64,000 nucleotides of DNA from Steroidobacteraceae bacterium (GCA_019187185.1 JABAQU010000008.1:51349-115348); one strand, 5' to 3'. Numbered from the stretch's first letter, positions 1 through 11,169 are shown. Numbers and translations are program-made. The notes: generated from the sequence alone by a model not told the origin.

Positions 1-1191
1 CGGATCGGCGATCCAGAAGCGCACCTCGAGCCGCATGCCGTAGTCCTCGAATGACATCAGGCGCGTCACCGGCCCCGGCTCGCGCAGGATGCGCGGATGG
101 TCGGCGGCCGCATGCTGCAGCAGCGCGAGCGCCTTCTCCGGGTCGTCGTGGTAGCTGATCCTGACGGGCAGCCGGATGCGGACGCGCGCGTCGGAATAGC
201 TCCAGTTGATCACGGAATTCGTGATCACGAACTGGTTCGGCACCAGCGTCTCGACGCCGTCGCGATCGCGCACGACGATGTGGCGGCCACGCAGTTCCTG
301 CACCCAGCCGAAATTGTCGGTATTGGTGCCGGCGAGACCGCCCTCGCCGGTGAAGCTGATCACGTCGCCGGGCCTGATCGACTTGTCCATCAGCAGCACG
401 AAGCCCGACACGAAGTTGCCGGCGATCTCGCGCAAGCCGAAGCCGAGGCCGACGCCGATTGCGCCTGTGAGCACGGTGAGCGCGGTGAGGTCGACGCCGG
501 CGGCATTGATGCCGACCAGCAGTCCGAGGCCGATCAGGATGAAATACGAGAACTTCGAGATGCCGATCCGGGTCGACAGCGCGAGCCCGCTCACCTGCAT
601 CACGCGCCGCTCGATCGTGCGTGCAATCAGCGTGGTCACGATCACGATGAAGGTCACGATCACGATCGCCTTGATCAGTTCCCAGGCGGTGAACGACGCC
701 TTGCCCGGCAGCAGGTCGATGTGGTTGAGCGCGCGCTCGACCGCCTCGAACCAGCCGAGGAGTTCGAACGCGACGGCGAGCCACACCACGAACGTGAACT
801 GGTTCTGCCAGCCCTTCAGCCACGATCGTTCGCCGAGCAGCTGGCGCAGCACGTAGACCGCGAGGCGCACGACCACGAGCGCCGCGGCCAGCTGCAGCGC
901 GCGGTCGACGACCCGGTTGTCCAGGTCGAACGTCGCGAAGCCGACGTCGGTGGCGAGCAGCAGCGCCGTCGCAATGAGGATCGGCAGCAGGATCGTCGTG
1001 GCTTCGATGACCTGTCCGGTGAAGCCGCCGTGCGGCGCGCCGCTGCGGCTCTTGCGGTACCATGCGCGCGCGAGGCCCGCGACGGCGATCGCGACGAGCA
1101 CGACGATCAGCACCGCAAACAGCTGCGCGAGGACCGCGGGATCGGTGAGATGGGCGAAGAAGTCGCGCAGGGCGGTTCCGGCGTTATGCAT
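1..1191 (-). CDS. MscS-family mechanosensitive ion channel (C-terminus cut by window edge)
   Basis: A membrane channel expected to open under membrane tension and release solutes during osmotic downshock. The 397 codons seen contain no stop and run off the left edge, so the C-terminus is missing. Hydrophobic segments lie near residues 21-42, 64-81, 97-118, 132-150, 171-190 and 214-245. The pore helix and start of the cytoplasmic beta domain are clear near 243-280 (GAIGVGLGFGLREIAGNF, then MDKSIRPGD), followed by a VPNQ motif near 317-320; all are typical of the MscS superfamily. It has more transmembrane helices than E. coli MscS, resembling the larger YbdG/YnaI type. The ATG overlaps the end of the upstream ydcH-like gene by 8 bases, implying co-transcription. 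Family assignment is firm; the subfamily is inference. Confidence 0.93.
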   Translation of the reverse strand, partial: MHNAGTALRDFFAHLTDPAVLAQLFAVLIVVLVAIAVAGLARAWYRKSRSGAPHGGFTGQVIEATTILLPILIATALLLATDVGFATFDLDNRVVDRALQLAAALVVVRLAVYVLRQLLGERSWLKGWQNQFTFVVWLAVAFELLGWFEAVERALNHIDLLPGKASFTAWELIKAIVIVTFIVIVTTLIARTIERRVMQVSGLALSTRIGISKFSYFILIGLGLLVGINAAGVDLTALTVLTGAIGVGLGFGLREIAGNFVSGFVLLMDKSIRPGDVISFTGEGGLAGTNTDNFGWVQELRGRHIVVRDRDGVETLVPNQFVITNSVINWSYSDARVRIRLPVRISYHDDPEKALALLQHAAADHPRILREPGPVTRLMSFEDYGMRLEVRFWIADP

Positions 1192-1408
1192 TGAGGTCTG
1201 GGATCAGCTCGCTCTCGAGGCGCGTGATCTGGTCTTTCAGGTTGAGTTTGCGCTTCTTCAGGCGCTTCAGCTGCAGCTCGTCGACGTGGATGTCCATCGA
1301 CAGCCGTTCGATCACCTGGTCGAGATCGCGGTGCTCGATGCGCAGCTGCCGCAATTTCTCGATGTTGCGGAACAGTTCGCGATCGACGTTATCTTCGATT
1401 TCGATCAT
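1184..1408 (-). CDS. ydcH: YdcH family (DUF465) small helical protein
   Basis: A 74-residue, highly charged, probably coiled-coil protein. It has the YdcH/DUF465 layout: an N-terminal helix followed by a Leu/Lys-rich heptad segment (LKRLKKRKLNLKDQI) near residues 47-61. The family is common in Proteobacteria but its role is unknown. It starts 3 bases after the stop of the PHP-domain gene and overlaps the mscS start, so the three genes probably form one leftward operon. No signal peptide or membrane segment is visible. Function is not assigned. Confidence 0.85.
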   Translation of the reverse strand: MIEIEDNVDRELFRNIEKLRQLRIEHRDLDQVIERLSMDIHVDELQLKRLKKRKLNLKDQITRLESELIPDLNA

Positions 1409-1411
1409 CCA

Positions 1412-2263
1412 TCACGCGTCGTCGAGGCGCTCGGCCACCGGAGCGATGCCGCCGGGTAGCTTAGCGAACCGGCCGGGCGGATTCCATCGTGTCGCCGGAT
1501 CGTGGAAATCCGAGCCGGCCGAGCCCGCGAGGCCGTGGCGGCGCGCGAGTGCGGCGATGCGCTCCTGGTCGCCCGGGCTCATGCCGGCCATGCTGACTTC
1601 GAGCGCCGCTCCGCCACCCGCGACGAATTCCGCCGCCAGCGCGCGCAGCGCGCCGCCGGACAGCCTGTAACGATGCGGATGCGCGAGCACCGCGGCGCGG
1701 CACGCGCCGGCGAGGCGCGGCAAGGCCTCGTCGAGCGCCGGCCACTCGACCGGCACATGGCCCGGGCGGCCGCGGCCGAGCCACCGGTCGAACGCCTGCT
1801 GCGTGTCGCTCGCGTGCCCGAGCGCGACGAGCGAGCGCGCCAGGTGCATGCGGGTCGGTACGCCGCCTGCGGCGAGCGCGTGCGCCACGACGTCGTGGCC
1901 GGCAATGCGGCCGCGCGCCGCGAGGCGATCGCCGATCGCGAGGATGCGCTCGTGCCGGCGCTGCGCGATCTGCGCGATGTGCGCCGCGAGTGCCGGCGCG
2001 CCAGCGCGAATCCCGAGCCCGATGACATGAATCGCCTGTCCTCGCCACTGCGTCGAGAGCTCGATGCCGGCGATGAAGCGGATGCCCGCCGCGTCACACG
2101 CTGCGCGGGCCTCGGCGCAGCCCGCTACCGTGTCGTGGTCCGTGAGCGCGAGCAGCGTGACGCCGCGGGCGACGGCGAGCGCGACGAGATCGGCGGGTGA
2201 CAGCACCCCATCCGAGTGGCGGCTGTGGGTGTGCAGGTCGACGCGATCGTGCACCGTCACCAC
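1412..2263 (-). CDS. yciV: PHP-domain phosphoesterase (YciV/RNase AM-like 3',5'-nucleoside bisphosphate phosphatase)
   Basis: A metal-dependent phosphoesterase. PHP motif I is present as DLHTHSRHSDG near residues 9-19, with LTDHD near 40-44 and later conserved His residues (AHPHRY; GSDFHD near the C-terminus) that complete the trinuclear metal site. The length of about 283 residues and the motif order match E. coli YciV, which removes phosphate from 3',5'-bisphosphonucleotides and trims RNA 5' ends. Several GTG codons (2263, 2260, 2254) could serve as the start. The divergent HAD nucleotidase gene begins about 45 bases away, so two promoters must share that short gap. The exact substrate is inferred from family membership. 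Confidence 0.88.
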   Translation of the reverse strand: MVTVHDRVDLHTHSRHSDGVLSPADLVALAVARGVTLLALTDHDTVAGCAEARAACDAAGIRFIAGIELSTQWRGQAIHVIGLGIRAGAPALAAHIAQIAQRRHERILAIGDRLAARGRIAGHDVVAHALAAGGVPTRMHLARSLVALGHASDTQQAFDRWLGRGRPGHVPVEWPALDEALPRLAGACRAAVLAHPHRYRLSGGALRALAAEFVAGGGAALEVSMAGMSPGDQERIAALARRHGLAGSAGSDFHDPATRWNPPGRFAKLPGGIAPVAERLDDA

Positions 2264-2308
2264 CGCGTGTCACCCTCGCCCGCGGCGCGGTCGCCGGGCG
2301 CGCGTACA

Positions 2309-2989
2309 ATGCCGTCGATGACCTCCACCGCGTTCGATTTTTCCCGTGTCGATCACGTGCTGTTCGATCTCGACGGCACGTTGCTCGACCTCGCCTACGA
2401 CAACTACATCTGGCTCGAGCGGATTCCGCGGGAATGGGGCGCGCGCTCCGGTCTTGCGCCCCCGGCGGCGCTCGCGGCACTCGCGCCGCGCTTCAAGGCG
2501 GTCGAGGGCACGCTCGACTGGTACGACATCGAATACTGGTCGCGCGAGCTCGGCGTCGACATCGCGCAGGTACATCGTGAAGAGCGCGCGCGCATCGCGT
2601 GGCTGCCGGGAGCGAGGCAACTGCTCGCGGCGTTGCGGGCGCTCGGCAAGCGGCTCGTGCTGCTGACCAACGCCCACCCCGCGACACTCGCCATCAAGGA
2701 CGAGGCGACTGCCGTACGCAGCTGTTTCGACGCGGCGTTCAGCTCGCACAGTTTCGGCGCGCCGAAGGAGGATCCGCGCTTCTGGAGCGGCGTGGGCGCG
2801 GCGGTGCGTTTCGATCCGGCACGATCGCTGTTCATCGACGACAGCCTGCCGGTGCTCGAGGCCGCGCGGCGCGCGGGCATCGGTCACGTGATCGCGGTGC
2901 GGCGGCCCGACACGACGCGGGATCGGCGCCGTCACGACGGGTTCGCGTCGGTCGATCACGTGGCGGACCTGCTCGCATCCACGCACTGA
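2309..2989 (+). CDS. yrfG: HAD-family nucleotidase (YrfG-like GMP/IMP 5'-nucleotidase)
   Basis: A haloacid dehalogenase-type phosphatase of about 226 residues. Motif I is DLDGTLLD near residues 20-27, motif II is the LLTNAHP segment, and motif IV is the FIDDSLP segment near residue 176. Together with the size this matches YrfG, a purine nucleotide 5'-nucleotidase. The frame is open upstream, but the ATG at 2309 (or 2318) gives the family-like N-terminus. A TACAAT-like hexamer overlaps the first ATG, which would favour 2318 if it is a -10 box. The gene is divergent from the PHP phosphatase and convergent with rhlB. The substrate is inferred. Confidence 0.88.
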   Translation: MPSMTSTAFDFSRVDHVLFDLDGTLLDLAYDNYIWLERIPREWGARSGLAPPAALAALAPRFKAVEGTLDWYDIEYWSRELGVDIAQVHREERARIAWLPGARQLLAALRALGKRLVLLTNAHPATLAIKDEATAVRSCFDAAFSSHSFGAPKEDPRFWSGVGAAVRFDPARSLFIDDSLPVLEAARRAGIGHVIAVRRPDTTRDRRRHDGFASVDHVADLLASTH

Positions 2990-3004
2990 GCCGGTGTCGG
3001 TCGC

Positions 3005-4483
3005 TCAACCGGCAGGGGTGCCGCCGCCCGCCGGTGCGCCATCGCTGCCGCCGCCTCTGCCTCGACCGCCCCGCCTGCGACGTCGGCGGCGCGGTGTGCC
3101 CGGAGCACTGTCACCTGCGGCCCCGGCGGGCCGGGTGTCGGGTGCCGGCGGGTCGGCAGGCCTCGACGCGGGGCGCGCATGGTGATCGTCGCTGCGTCCA
3201 CCACCGCGACGGTCCATCGGGCGGGGCCGACGGCCACCGCCGCCGCCACGGCGTGAATCCGGCGGCCGGCGCGGCCCGCGCGGGCGATGGCTGTGTGGCG
3301 GCAGGGTCACCTCGGCGAGCTGTCCCGGTGCAATCGCCGCCACCGGGATCTTGCGCCCGATGTATGCCTCGATGTCCGGCAGGCTCACCGCATATTCCTC
3401 GCAGCCGAAGCTGATCGCATCGCCTTCGGCGCCGGCCCGTGCGGTGCGGCCGATGCGATGGACGTAGTCGGCGGCGTCCTGCGGCAGGTCGTAGTTGAAC
3501 ACATGGCTGACGTCCGGCACGTGCAGGCCACGCGAGGCGACATCGGTTGCGATCAGCACGGCGAGATCACCGTTGTGGAAATCGCGCAGGAACGCGAGGC
3601 GCTTTTTCTGCGGCACGTCGCCCGAGATCGCCTGGGCGGAAAACCCGTTGGCGATCAGCGCCGCCTCGAGCCGCTCCGCGGTGCGCTTCATGTTGACGAA
3701 CACCATCGTGCGGCGCGCGTCGGTTTCGCGCAGGAGCCCGACCAGCAGCGGAATCTTCTCTTCCATCGCGGGGAAGTAGATCGTCTGGCGCACGCGGTCC
3801 GCGGTGACCTTGTCGGGTTCGATGCGCACGAGCTCGGGATCGTTCATGTGCTCGTGGGCGAGCTCGAGCACCCGGTGCGACAGCGTCGCGGAAAACAGCA
3901 TCGACTGGCGCGCGTCGGGCTTCGGCAGGCGGCGCAGGATGAAGCGGATGTCCGCGATGAAGCCGAGATCGAACATGCGGTCGGCCTCGTCGAGCACCGC
4001 GACTTCCGTGTGGCGCAGCTCGTATACGTGCTGCTTGAAGTAGTCGATGATGCGTCCCGGCGTGCCGATCAGGAGATCGACGCCGTCGGCGAGCTGCTTT
4101 CTCTGCTTGTCGTAGTCGACGCCGCCGAAGACCACCGCGATCCGCAGGCCCGTGTGCTTGCCGAGAACGAGCGCGTCGCTGTGGATCTGCACCGCGAGCT
4201 CGCGTGTGGGGGCGATGACGATCGCGCGGATGGCCGTCGCGCCGCGGCCCGGGGGCGACGCGCGCGAGAGCAGGCGGTTGAAGATCGCGACGAGGAACGC
4301 GGCGGTCTTGCCGGTACCCGTTTGCGCCTGGCCCGCGACGTCGCGGCCGGCGAGGGCAATCGGCAATGTCTCGGCCTGGATCGGGGTGCAGCGGTCGAAG
4401 CCTGCGTCCCGGATGCCCTGCATCACGGGCGATGCGAGGTCGAGGTCTGAGAAGCGCAGGTCGGAAAGGTGTTGGTCGGTCAT
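3005..4483 (-). CDS. rhlB: DEAD-box ATP-dependent RNA helicase RhlB with an Arg/Gly-rich tail
   Basis: An RNA helicase that in Enterobacteria feeds structured mRNA to the RNase E degradosome. Seen directly: Q motif (CTPIQ near residue 32), Walker A AQTGTGKT at 53-60, DEAD at 165-168, SAT at 198-200 and [10 protein letters not shown] at 342-351. The N-terminus resembles RhlB more than RhlE. ATG at 4483 was chosen because the open frame upstream has no family similarity. Residues after about 399 form a long tail of Arg, Gly, Pro and Asp, probably disordered and RNA-binding. It is divergent from trxA-rho, the order known from E. coli. The intergenic 4484-4693 must carry both promoters; I see no strong consensus there. 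Confidence 0.95.
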   Translation of the reverse strand: MTDQHLSDLRFSDLDLASPVMQGIRDAGFDRCTPIQAETLPIALAGRDVAGQAQTGTGKTAAFLVAIFNRLLSRASPPGRGATAIRAIVIAPTRELAVQIHSDALVLGKHTGLRIAVVFGGVDYDKQRKQLADGVDLLIGTPGRIIDYFKQHVYELRHTEVAVLDEADRMFDLGFIADIRFILRRLPKPDARQSMLFSATLSHRVLELAHEHMNDPELVRIEPDKVTADRVRQTIYFPAMEEKIPLLVGLLRETDARRTMVFVNMKRTAERLEAALIANGFSAQAISGDVPQKKRLAFLRDFHNGDLAVLIATDVASRGLHVPDVSHVFNYDLPQDAADYVHRIGRTARAGAEGDAISFGCEEYAVSLPDIEAYIGRKIPVAAIAPGQLAEVTLPPHSHRPRGPRRPPDSRRGGGGGRRPRPMDRRGGGRSDDHHARPASRPADPPAPDTRPAGAAGDSAPGTPRRRRRRRGGRGRGGGSDGAPAGGGTPAG

Positions 4484-4693
4484 TTCACGTTTTCGGGGCC
4501 CGGGACGCCGGGGGCCTTGCAAATTGGCGCGGAAGGCGCAAAAATTTGGGCAGATACAGCGGAACCAGATTCCGCGCCGTCCCGGCAATCGCTCCTTCTT
4601 TAGACCGCTAGTGTAACCGTTTGATGCCACTCCGTGGCGCGGCCTTTCGCCCGTACCGTCAATGACTCACTTCCTTCCCGGAGGTTCCTTCGC

Positions 4694-5019
4694 GTGAGCA
4701 ATCCGCAAATCATCCATACGTCCGATTCGACGTTCACCCAGGACGTACTCAAGTCCGACAAGCCCGTGCTGCTCGATTTCTGGGCCGAATGGTGCGGCCC
4801 CTGCAAGATGATCTCCCCGATCCTCGACGAGCTCGCGAGCGAGTACAAGGACAAGGTCCGCATCGCGAAGCTGAACATCGACGAGAACCCGCAGACCCCG
4901 CCCAAGTTCGGCATCCGCGGCATCCCGACGCTGATCCTGTTCAAGAACGGCGCGGTCGAGGCCCAGAAGGTGGGCGCTGTGTCGAAATCGCAGCTCGCCG
5001 CCTTCCTGGACAGCAACCT

Positions 5020-5023
<4 letters not shown>
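4694..5023 (+). CDS. trxA: Thioredoxin 1
   Basis: A cytoplasmic thiol-disulfide reductant of 109 residues. The redox motif WCGPC sits at residues 33-37 and the cis-proline loop GIPT near 75. The GTG start at 4694 is preceded by a strong ribosome-binding site (GGAGG, 4680-4684), which decides the start over the ATG 60 bases upstream in the same frame. The length equals the family norm. The stop codon overlaps a GTG that may start the extended rho reading frame. Its position between rhlB and rho is conserved in Gammaproteobacteria. Confidence 0.98.
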
Positions 5024-6471
<1,448 letters not shown>

Positions 6472-6478
6472 CCTGCAC

Positions 6479-6551
6479 GGTGCCGGGTTTTCGGTTATTC
6501 GGTTATTGCGCGCCCGTGACGCAATAACCGAATAACCGAAAACCCGGCACC
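6479..6551. repeat. Palindromic intergenic repeat, copy 1 (after rho)
   Basis: A perfect 32-bp inverted repeat (6479-6510 and 6520-6551) with a 9-base loop. It starts 7 bases after the rho stop codon. Each arm begins GGTGCCGGGTTTTCGG and contains a tandem TCGGTTAT. Near-identical elements occur at 20185-20256 and 24730-24800. No T-run follows on either strand, so it is not a classical intrinsic terminator. It resembles REP/BIME or miniature mobile elements, but the exact family is unknown. Confidence 0.93.
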
Positions 6552-6564
6552 ATTCGGAGGGGTA

Positions 6565-7965
6565 ATGCGTCGCAGCAGTGTCGTGTTCGCGCTGGTGCTC
6601 GCCACGGCCGCGTCGGTGGCGCAGGCGGATTTTCCCTCGGCACTCGGCCAGTATCAGGCGGGGCAGTACGTCTCCGCCCGGCGCGAGTTCCTCCGCCTCG
6701 CGCAGGTGGGAGACGCGGCGTCGCAGCACAATCTCGGCACCATGGCCTTGCACGGCCAGGGCAGCCCGGTCGATCTCGGCGAGGCCTACGGCTGGTTCAG
6801 TGCGGCGCGCGAGAACGGCCGGCACGACCTGAGCGATGCGCAGCTCGCCGAACTGCACGCGAAGCTGACTCCCGCGGACGAGGCGCGTGCAGCGCAGATC
6901 GTTGCCGCATACGGGCGGGCGGCGATGGCGGCGACCGTGCTGCCGCCGTCGCCGGAGTCGGCGCGGTGTGCGCGATACGTGCCGCCGACCATCCGTGTCG
7001 AAGCCCCTGCACCATATGCCCATGCCGCGCGCGAAGCGGGCCGCAGCGGCGTCGGCATCGTCAGTTACCTCGTAGGCACCGACGGCGTCGCGCGTGATCC
7101 CATCCTCGTCGCGACGATGCCGGCGCCGCCGTTTGGTCAGCCCGCGGTCGACTCGGTGCTCAACTCGCGTTACGCACCGGCCAGCTTCGACGGCGAGCCG
7201 GTCGCCGCACGAACCTGGTCTCACGTGGGATTCAAGCTCACGGCAGGTGTCGCGAGCATCTGGAGTCGCAACATTCTTGCGGGTCTCAAGGCGGCAGCCG
7301 TGGGCGGCGACCTGCCGTCACTCTACCTGTATGGCCTGATCGCGCGGCTCGACGCGTCGCTCGGGGAATCGCGCGAGAATGCCGATGCGATCATCCTCGA
7401 GGCCGCACAGGGCGGCAACGTCGACGCGCAGTTCTGGCTCGCGATGTCGCTCGCCGAAACCCGCCGCTGCGGCGAGGATCGCTCGCTGCCATGGTTGCGT
7501 GCAGCCGCCGAGGGTGGTCACGTGATCGCCGGCGTCGCGCTCGGCGAGCATCTGCTCGAAGGCGAACCGGATGCCGCGCGCCTCGCCGAGGCGAAGCGGC
7601 TTTTCTCCGACGTCGTCGGCAGCGACAACGCGTGGGCCCTGAAACACGCCATCGCGCAGCTCGCGGCGTCGCCGCGCGAGGCGTTGCGCGATGCGCCGAC
7701 GGCGCTGCGCGCCTCGACCACGCTGTTCGTCAAGGGTCGCAACCTGTCGCAGGATCCGCAGTCCTTCGATGCGCTCGCGGCGGCACGCGCGGCGAACGGC
7801 GACTTCCGGGGTGCGGCGAGGGCGCAGCAGCAGGCGATCGCTGCAGCCGGCAAGCTGCAATGGAACCCGAGCCGCATGCACGAACGCCTCGCGGCATATC
7901 GTGCCGGCACGATGTGGTACGGCGATCTGCTCGCCGTTCCGGAGGGCATCGTCACGGCACCGTGA
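6565..7965 (+). CDS. Secreted Sel1-repeat protein with internal TonB C-terminal-like domain
   Basis: A periplasmic protein of 466 residues with a signal peptide (about 1-21, cleavage after AQA). Sel1/TPR-like helices follow (GQYVSARREF, then ASQHNLGTMALHGQG near 50-64). A TonB C-terminal-like fold lies near 135-225 (GRSGVGIVSYLVGTDG then a DSVLNSRYAPA strand-helix), and further Sel1-type repeats run near 235-340. Such proteins act in envelope protein-protein contacts; no enzyme motif is visible. ATG 6565 is preceded by GGAGGGG (6556-6562), a clear ribosome-binding site. It lies just after the palindromic repeat that follows rho. The specific role is unknown. Confidence 0.8.
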   Translation: MRRSSVVFALVLATAASVAQADFPSALGQYQAGQYVSARREFLRLAQVGDAASQHNLGTMALHGQGSPVDLGEAYGWFSAARENGRHDLSDAQLAELHAKLTPADEARAAQIVAAYGRAAMAATVLPPSPESARCARYVPPTIRVEAPAPYAHAAREAGRSGVGIVSYLVGTDGVARDPILVATMPAPPFGQPAVDSVLNSRYAPASFDGEPVAARTWSHVGFKLTAGVASIWSRNILAGLKAAAVGGDLPSLYLYGLIARLDASLGESRENADAIILEAAQGGNVDAQFWLAMSLAETRRCGEDRSLPWLRAAAEGGHVIAGVALGEHLLEGEPDAARLAEAKRLFSDVVGSDNAWALKHAIAQLAASPREALRDAPTALRASTTLFVKGRNLSQDPQSFDALAAARAANGDFRGAARAQQQAIAAAGKLQWNPSRMHERLAAYRAGTMWYGDLLAVPEGIVTAP

Positions 7966-8040
7966 CCCGCAAGTGTGCGGCAGTTCACGGCCGCCGGCGT
8001 CGCCACGCGGCGACGCTGGCGGAGCCTGCGTCGATACGCG

Positions 8041-8916
8041 ATGATCCGGGCCAGCATGCCGCGTACCGCTGCCGCTCTCACGATCCTGTTCGTTGCCGTC
8101 GTCCCGGCCGCCCATGCGGAGGGGGAGGCACGCGCTTCGGACACGCTCGTCAGGGAGCGCCCGCCGGTCGCGAGTCCGATCACGGACCGCTTCGCGCTGC
8201 GGGCCCTGTATTTCAAGGGGACGGCCGACACGCGCGTACGCCTCGATTCGAGTGCCGTTCCGCCGACAACCGGTACGACGATCGATGCCGAGGATACGCT
8301 CGCGCTCGACGACGCCATCGACCTCGGGCGCATGGAACTCTGGTTCCGCTTCGGTGAGCGCAGCCGCCTGCGCGTGGACTACTTCAAGTTGAACCGCTTC
8401 GGCGCGACCGTGCTCGACGAGGACATTGCCTTCGGCAACGACCTGTACCTCACGGGCGAGAACATCGAATCGTCGCTCGACTACCGGTCGCTGTCGTTCA
8501 CCTACCTGTACTCGTTCCTGCGGCGCGAGCGCATCGAACTCGGGGCAGGCCTCGGCCTGTATCTGCTCGATGCGCAGGCGGCAGCCGAGGCGGTCGATCG
8601 CAATGCCCGCGAGGAGGAATCGGCAGTGGCGCCGGTGCCGACCCTCGCGCTCGATGCCACATGGCGATTCGCGCGGCGCTGGGCGGTGAGCGCCCGCGGC
8701 CAGTATTTCAGCACGACGTTCGACGGCGTCGACGGCACGCTCGGCGAATACCATGCGGACGTACAGTATCGCTGGAAGCCGAATTTCGCGGTGGGTCTCG
8801 GCTATACCGCGCTCGATGTCGACATCGAAGTGGATCCGGCGAGCGGCCATGATTTCCCCGGGCTCTTTCGCCTGAAGACCGACGGCCCGGAATTCTTCCT
8901 GCGCGCCAGTTTCTGA
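8041..8916 (+). CDS. Predicted outer-membrane beta-barrel protein
   Basis: A 291-residue protein with a signal peptide (cleavage after AHA, near residue 27). The rest consists of alternating amphipathic segments with aromatic girdles (for example RMELWFRF, SRLRVDYFKLNRF, LSFTYLYSFL) and ends in Phe (FFLRASF), the usual C-terminal signature of outer-membrane barrels recognised by the Bam complex. No catalytic motif is recognised. The start at 8041 includes the full signal peptide; 8056 is an alternative ATG. The gene is convergent with the thioesterase gene 20 bases downstream. Barrel class is inferred from pattern; function is unknown. Confidence 0.75.
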   Translation: MIRASMPRTAAALTILFVAVVPAAHAEGEARASDTLVRERPPVASPITDRFALRALYFKGTADTRVRLDSSAVPPTTGTTIDAEDTLALDDAIDLGRMELWFRFGERSRLRVDYFKLNRFGATVLDEDIAFGNDLYLTGENIESSLDYRSLSFTYLYSFLRRERIELGAGLGLYLLDAQAAAEAVDRNAREEESAVAPVPTLALDATWRFARRWAVSARGQYFSTTFDGVDGTLGEYHADVQYRWKPNFAVGLGYTALDVDIEVDPASGHDFPGLFRLKTDGPEFFLRASF

Positions 8917-8935
8917 TCCGCCTCGGCCGGGGCCG

Positions 8936-9367
8936 TCACGCTCCTCCGTCGTTCTCCGCGACCGCGCCGCCATAGGCCGCCGCGAACTGCGGCGGCATGC
9001 GGGTTGCGCGCCCGGTGTCGAGATTGAGGCAGGCATATTCCGTCACGGCGCGCGCGAGCACGGCATCGTCCGCTGCACGGCGGAGCGTGAACCGCCGTGT
9101 GCATCGCAGCCGGCGATCGCAGGCGGCGATCCAGGTCGAAATGCGCACGCGGTCGCCCGCGACGGCGGCGCGCACATAGTCGATCTCAGTGCGCAGTGCC
9201 GCCATCCCGCGGCGCATCGCAAGACAGGCCTCGAGCGGCACGCCGAGGGCCGCCGAATGACTCCATGCGGCCCGGTCGAGCCACGTGAGATACACGGCGT
9301 TGTTGACATGGCGATACGCGTCGATGTCCGACGGCTCGACGTCGAGCTCGATGCGGTGTGCACTCAC
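8936..9367 (-). CDS. Hotdog-fold acyl-CoA thioesterase (4-hydroxybenzoyl-CoA thioesterase/YbgC type)
   Basis: A 143-residue single hotdog-domain protein. The catalytic signature is visible near the N-terminus: DIDAYRHVNNAVYLTWLDRA, in which the Asp and the following His-Val-Asn stretch match the YbgC/4HBT active site. The GTG start at 9367 overlaps the stop of the upstream PaaI-like gene as GTGA, a typical translational coupling. Two different hotdog thioesterases translated in tandem suggest handling of related acyl-CoA substrates, but which ones cannot be read from sequence. Confidence 0.85.
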   Translation of the reverse strand: MSAHRIELDVEPSDIDAYRHVNNAVYLTWLDRAAWSHSAALGVPLEACLAMRRGMAALRTEIDYVRAAVAGDRVRISTWIAACDRRLRCTRRFTLRRAADDAVLARAVTEYACLNLDTGRATRMPPQFAAAYGGAVAENDGGA

Positions 9368-9843
9368 AACGGAAACACGAGGCAGGTCGTTGACCCGTGC
9401 GCGATCACCCGATCCGCGGCGTCGCGGACCTCGCCCTCCGCGAATGCTGCGCGCCGCCCGACCTGCAGCGTTCGACCCGTCGCCCGCAATTCCCCGCTGC
9501 GGGCATCGAGCGGCCGCACGTAGCTGACCTTGAGCTCGAGGGTCGTGTAGCCGGTGCCGGCGTCGAGCCCGGTCATGACCGCGCAACCCATGCAGGTGTC
9601 GAGCAGCGTCGCGGCGTAGCCCCCGTGAATGATGCCCATCGGATTCAGCGCATTCGCGCCCGGAGCGCCCTTGCACACGACCCTGCCGCGCTCCACGCTC
9701 GCGATGGCGAACCCGAGCGTGACGGCGATCGGGGGCGGCGGGATGACGCCCGCGAGCAGGCGCTGCATGAACTCGAGGCCGGAGACAGACTTCAGGGCCT
9801 CGCGCGGTACGACGCCGCTGCCCGGCGGGTAGAGCGGTTCCAT
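9364..9843 (-). CDS. PaaI-family hotdog thioesterase
   Basis: A 159-residue hotdog-domain protein of the PaaI/DUF4442-like thioesterase group. The conserved active-site segment GIIHGGYAATLLDTCMG lies near the middle; the HGG loop and the following Asp are the family signature, and TTLELKVSYVRP is the matching central strand. ATG at 9843 starts a family-like N-terminus. It is the first gene of a coupled pair with the YbgC-type thioesterase and lies 11 bases downstream of purD on the same strand. The substrate is unknown. Confidence 0.86.
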   Translation of the reverse strand: MEPLYPPGSGVVPREALKSVSGLEFMQRLLAGVIPPPPIAVTLGFAIASVERGRVVCKGAPGANALNPMGIIHGGYAATLLDTCMGCAVMTGLDAGTGYTTLELKVSYVRPLDARSGELRATGRTLQVGRRAAFAEGEVRDAADRVIAHGSTTCLVFPL

Positions 9844-9854
9844 GGGCCTGCAGT

Positions 9855-11153
9855 CTACTTCGGCTGCGGGGCCGCCTGCTCGCGCGCGACCGCGCGGTAA
9901 CCGATGTCGCGCCGGTATTGCATGCCGGGCCAGCGGATCGCCTCGACGAGCGCATAGGCGTCGCGGCGCGCTGCCGCGACGCTCGGACCGAGGCCGACCA
10001 CGCACAGCACGCGCCCGCCGTTCGTGACGACCTCATCGCCGCGGCGCACGGTGCCGGCGTGAAAGACCTTGCCAGGCAGCCGCGCCGCCTGTGCGAGACC
10101 TTCGATGGGGTCGCCTTTGCGCACCGTGTCCGGGTAGCCATCGGCGGCGAGCACGACGCCGACGGCGGCGCGCGGATCCCAGTCCGCGACGACCGCGTCG
10201 AGGCGACCGTCGAGCGCCGCCTCGCAGAGATCCACGAGGTCCGAGCGCAGCCGCGCCAGGATCGGCTGCGTTTCCGGGTCGCCGAAGCGGCAATTGAACT
10301 CGAGCACGTTCGGCGTACCGTCGGGTGCAATCATGATTCCCGCGTACAGGAACCCCGTGTAGGGCATGCCGTCGGCCGCGAGGCCGCGGATCGTCGGCCC
10401 GATCACCTCGCGCAGGATGCGCGCGTGCATCGCCTCGGTCACGACCGGTGCCGGGGAACAGGCGCCCATGCCGCCGGTGTTCGGACCGCTGTCGGCATCG
10501 CCGAGGCGCTTGTGATCCTGCGAGGTCGCGAGCGGCAGCACATGCCTGCCGTCGGCCATGACGATGAAACTCGCTTCTTCGCCCTCGAGGAATTCCTCGA
10601 TCACGACCTCCTCGCCCGCGCTGCCGTAGCGGCCGTCGAACATCGCTTGCGCGGTCGCGACGGCCTCGGCCGCGCTTGCCGCGATCACGACGCCCTTGCC
10701 GGCCGCGAGGCCGCTCGCCTTGACGACGATCGGCGCACGCTGCGCTCGCACCCAGGCCGGATCGAAGGTCGCTTTCGTGAACGTGGCGTAGGCCGCCGTC
10801 GGGATGCCGTGGCGGCGCAGGAATTCCTTGGTGAAGGCCTTGGAACCCTCGAGCTGCGCCGGCGCCTTGCGCGGACCGAAGCAGCGCAGCCCCGCGGCCG
10901 CAAAGGCATCGACGACGCCGAGCACGAGCGGCGCCTCGGGGCCGATGATCGTGAGCGCGACCTGCTCGTCGCGTGCGAGGGCGACGAGCGCCGCGATGTC
11001 GTCTGCGGCAACCTCGACATTGCGTACGCGCGGCTCGAGTGCGGTGCCCGCATTGCCCGGCGCGACGAGGACCTCGGACACGCGCGGGGACTGCGCACAT
11101 TTCCAGGCGAGCGCGTGCTCGCGGCCGCCGGAGCCGACTACCAGTACCTTCAC
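9855..11153 (-). CDS. purD: Phosphoribosylamine-glycine ligase (GAR synthetase)
   Basis: ATP-grasp enzyme for the second step of purine synthesis, joining glycine to phosphoribosylamine. The 432 residues match the family. The N-terminal motif [11 protein letters not shown] is present, as are the glycine-rich ATP loop SGLAAGKGV and the signature [11 protein letters not shown] near residue 285. The protein has no fused GARS/AIRS/GART partner, as usual for bacteria. It lies 16 bases downstream of purH in the same direction, giving the familiar purH-purD operon. Standard housekeeping gene. Confidence 0.98.
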   Translation of the reverse strand: MKVLVVGSGGREHALAWKCAQSPRVSEVLVAPGNAGTALEPRVRNVEVAADDIAALVALARDEQVALTIIGPEAPLVLGVVDAFAAAGLRCFGPRKAPAQLEGSKAFTKEFLRRHGIPTAAYATFTKATFDPAWVRAQRAPIVVKASGLAAGKGVVIAASAAEAVATAQAMFDGRYGSAGEEVVIEEFLEGEEASFIVMADGRHVLPLATSQDHKRLGDADSGPNTGGMGACSPAPVVTEAMHARILREVIGPTIRGLAADGMPYTGFLYAGIMIAPDGTPNVLEFNCRFGDPETQPILARLRSDLVDLCEAALDGRLDAVVADWDPRAAVGVVLAADGYPDTVRKGDPIEGLAQAARLPGKVFHAGTVRRGDEVVTNGGRVLCVVGLGPSVAAARRDAYALVEAIRWPGMQYRRDIGYRAVAREQAAPQPK

Positions 11154-11169
11154 GCGGGGACGCCCGGCA

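Noticed and set aside
6479..6551. The palindrome after rho as an intrinsic terminator
   Set aside because: No T-run follows the stem on either strand, the stem is far longer than usual, and two more copies exist, one next to a proper terminator.
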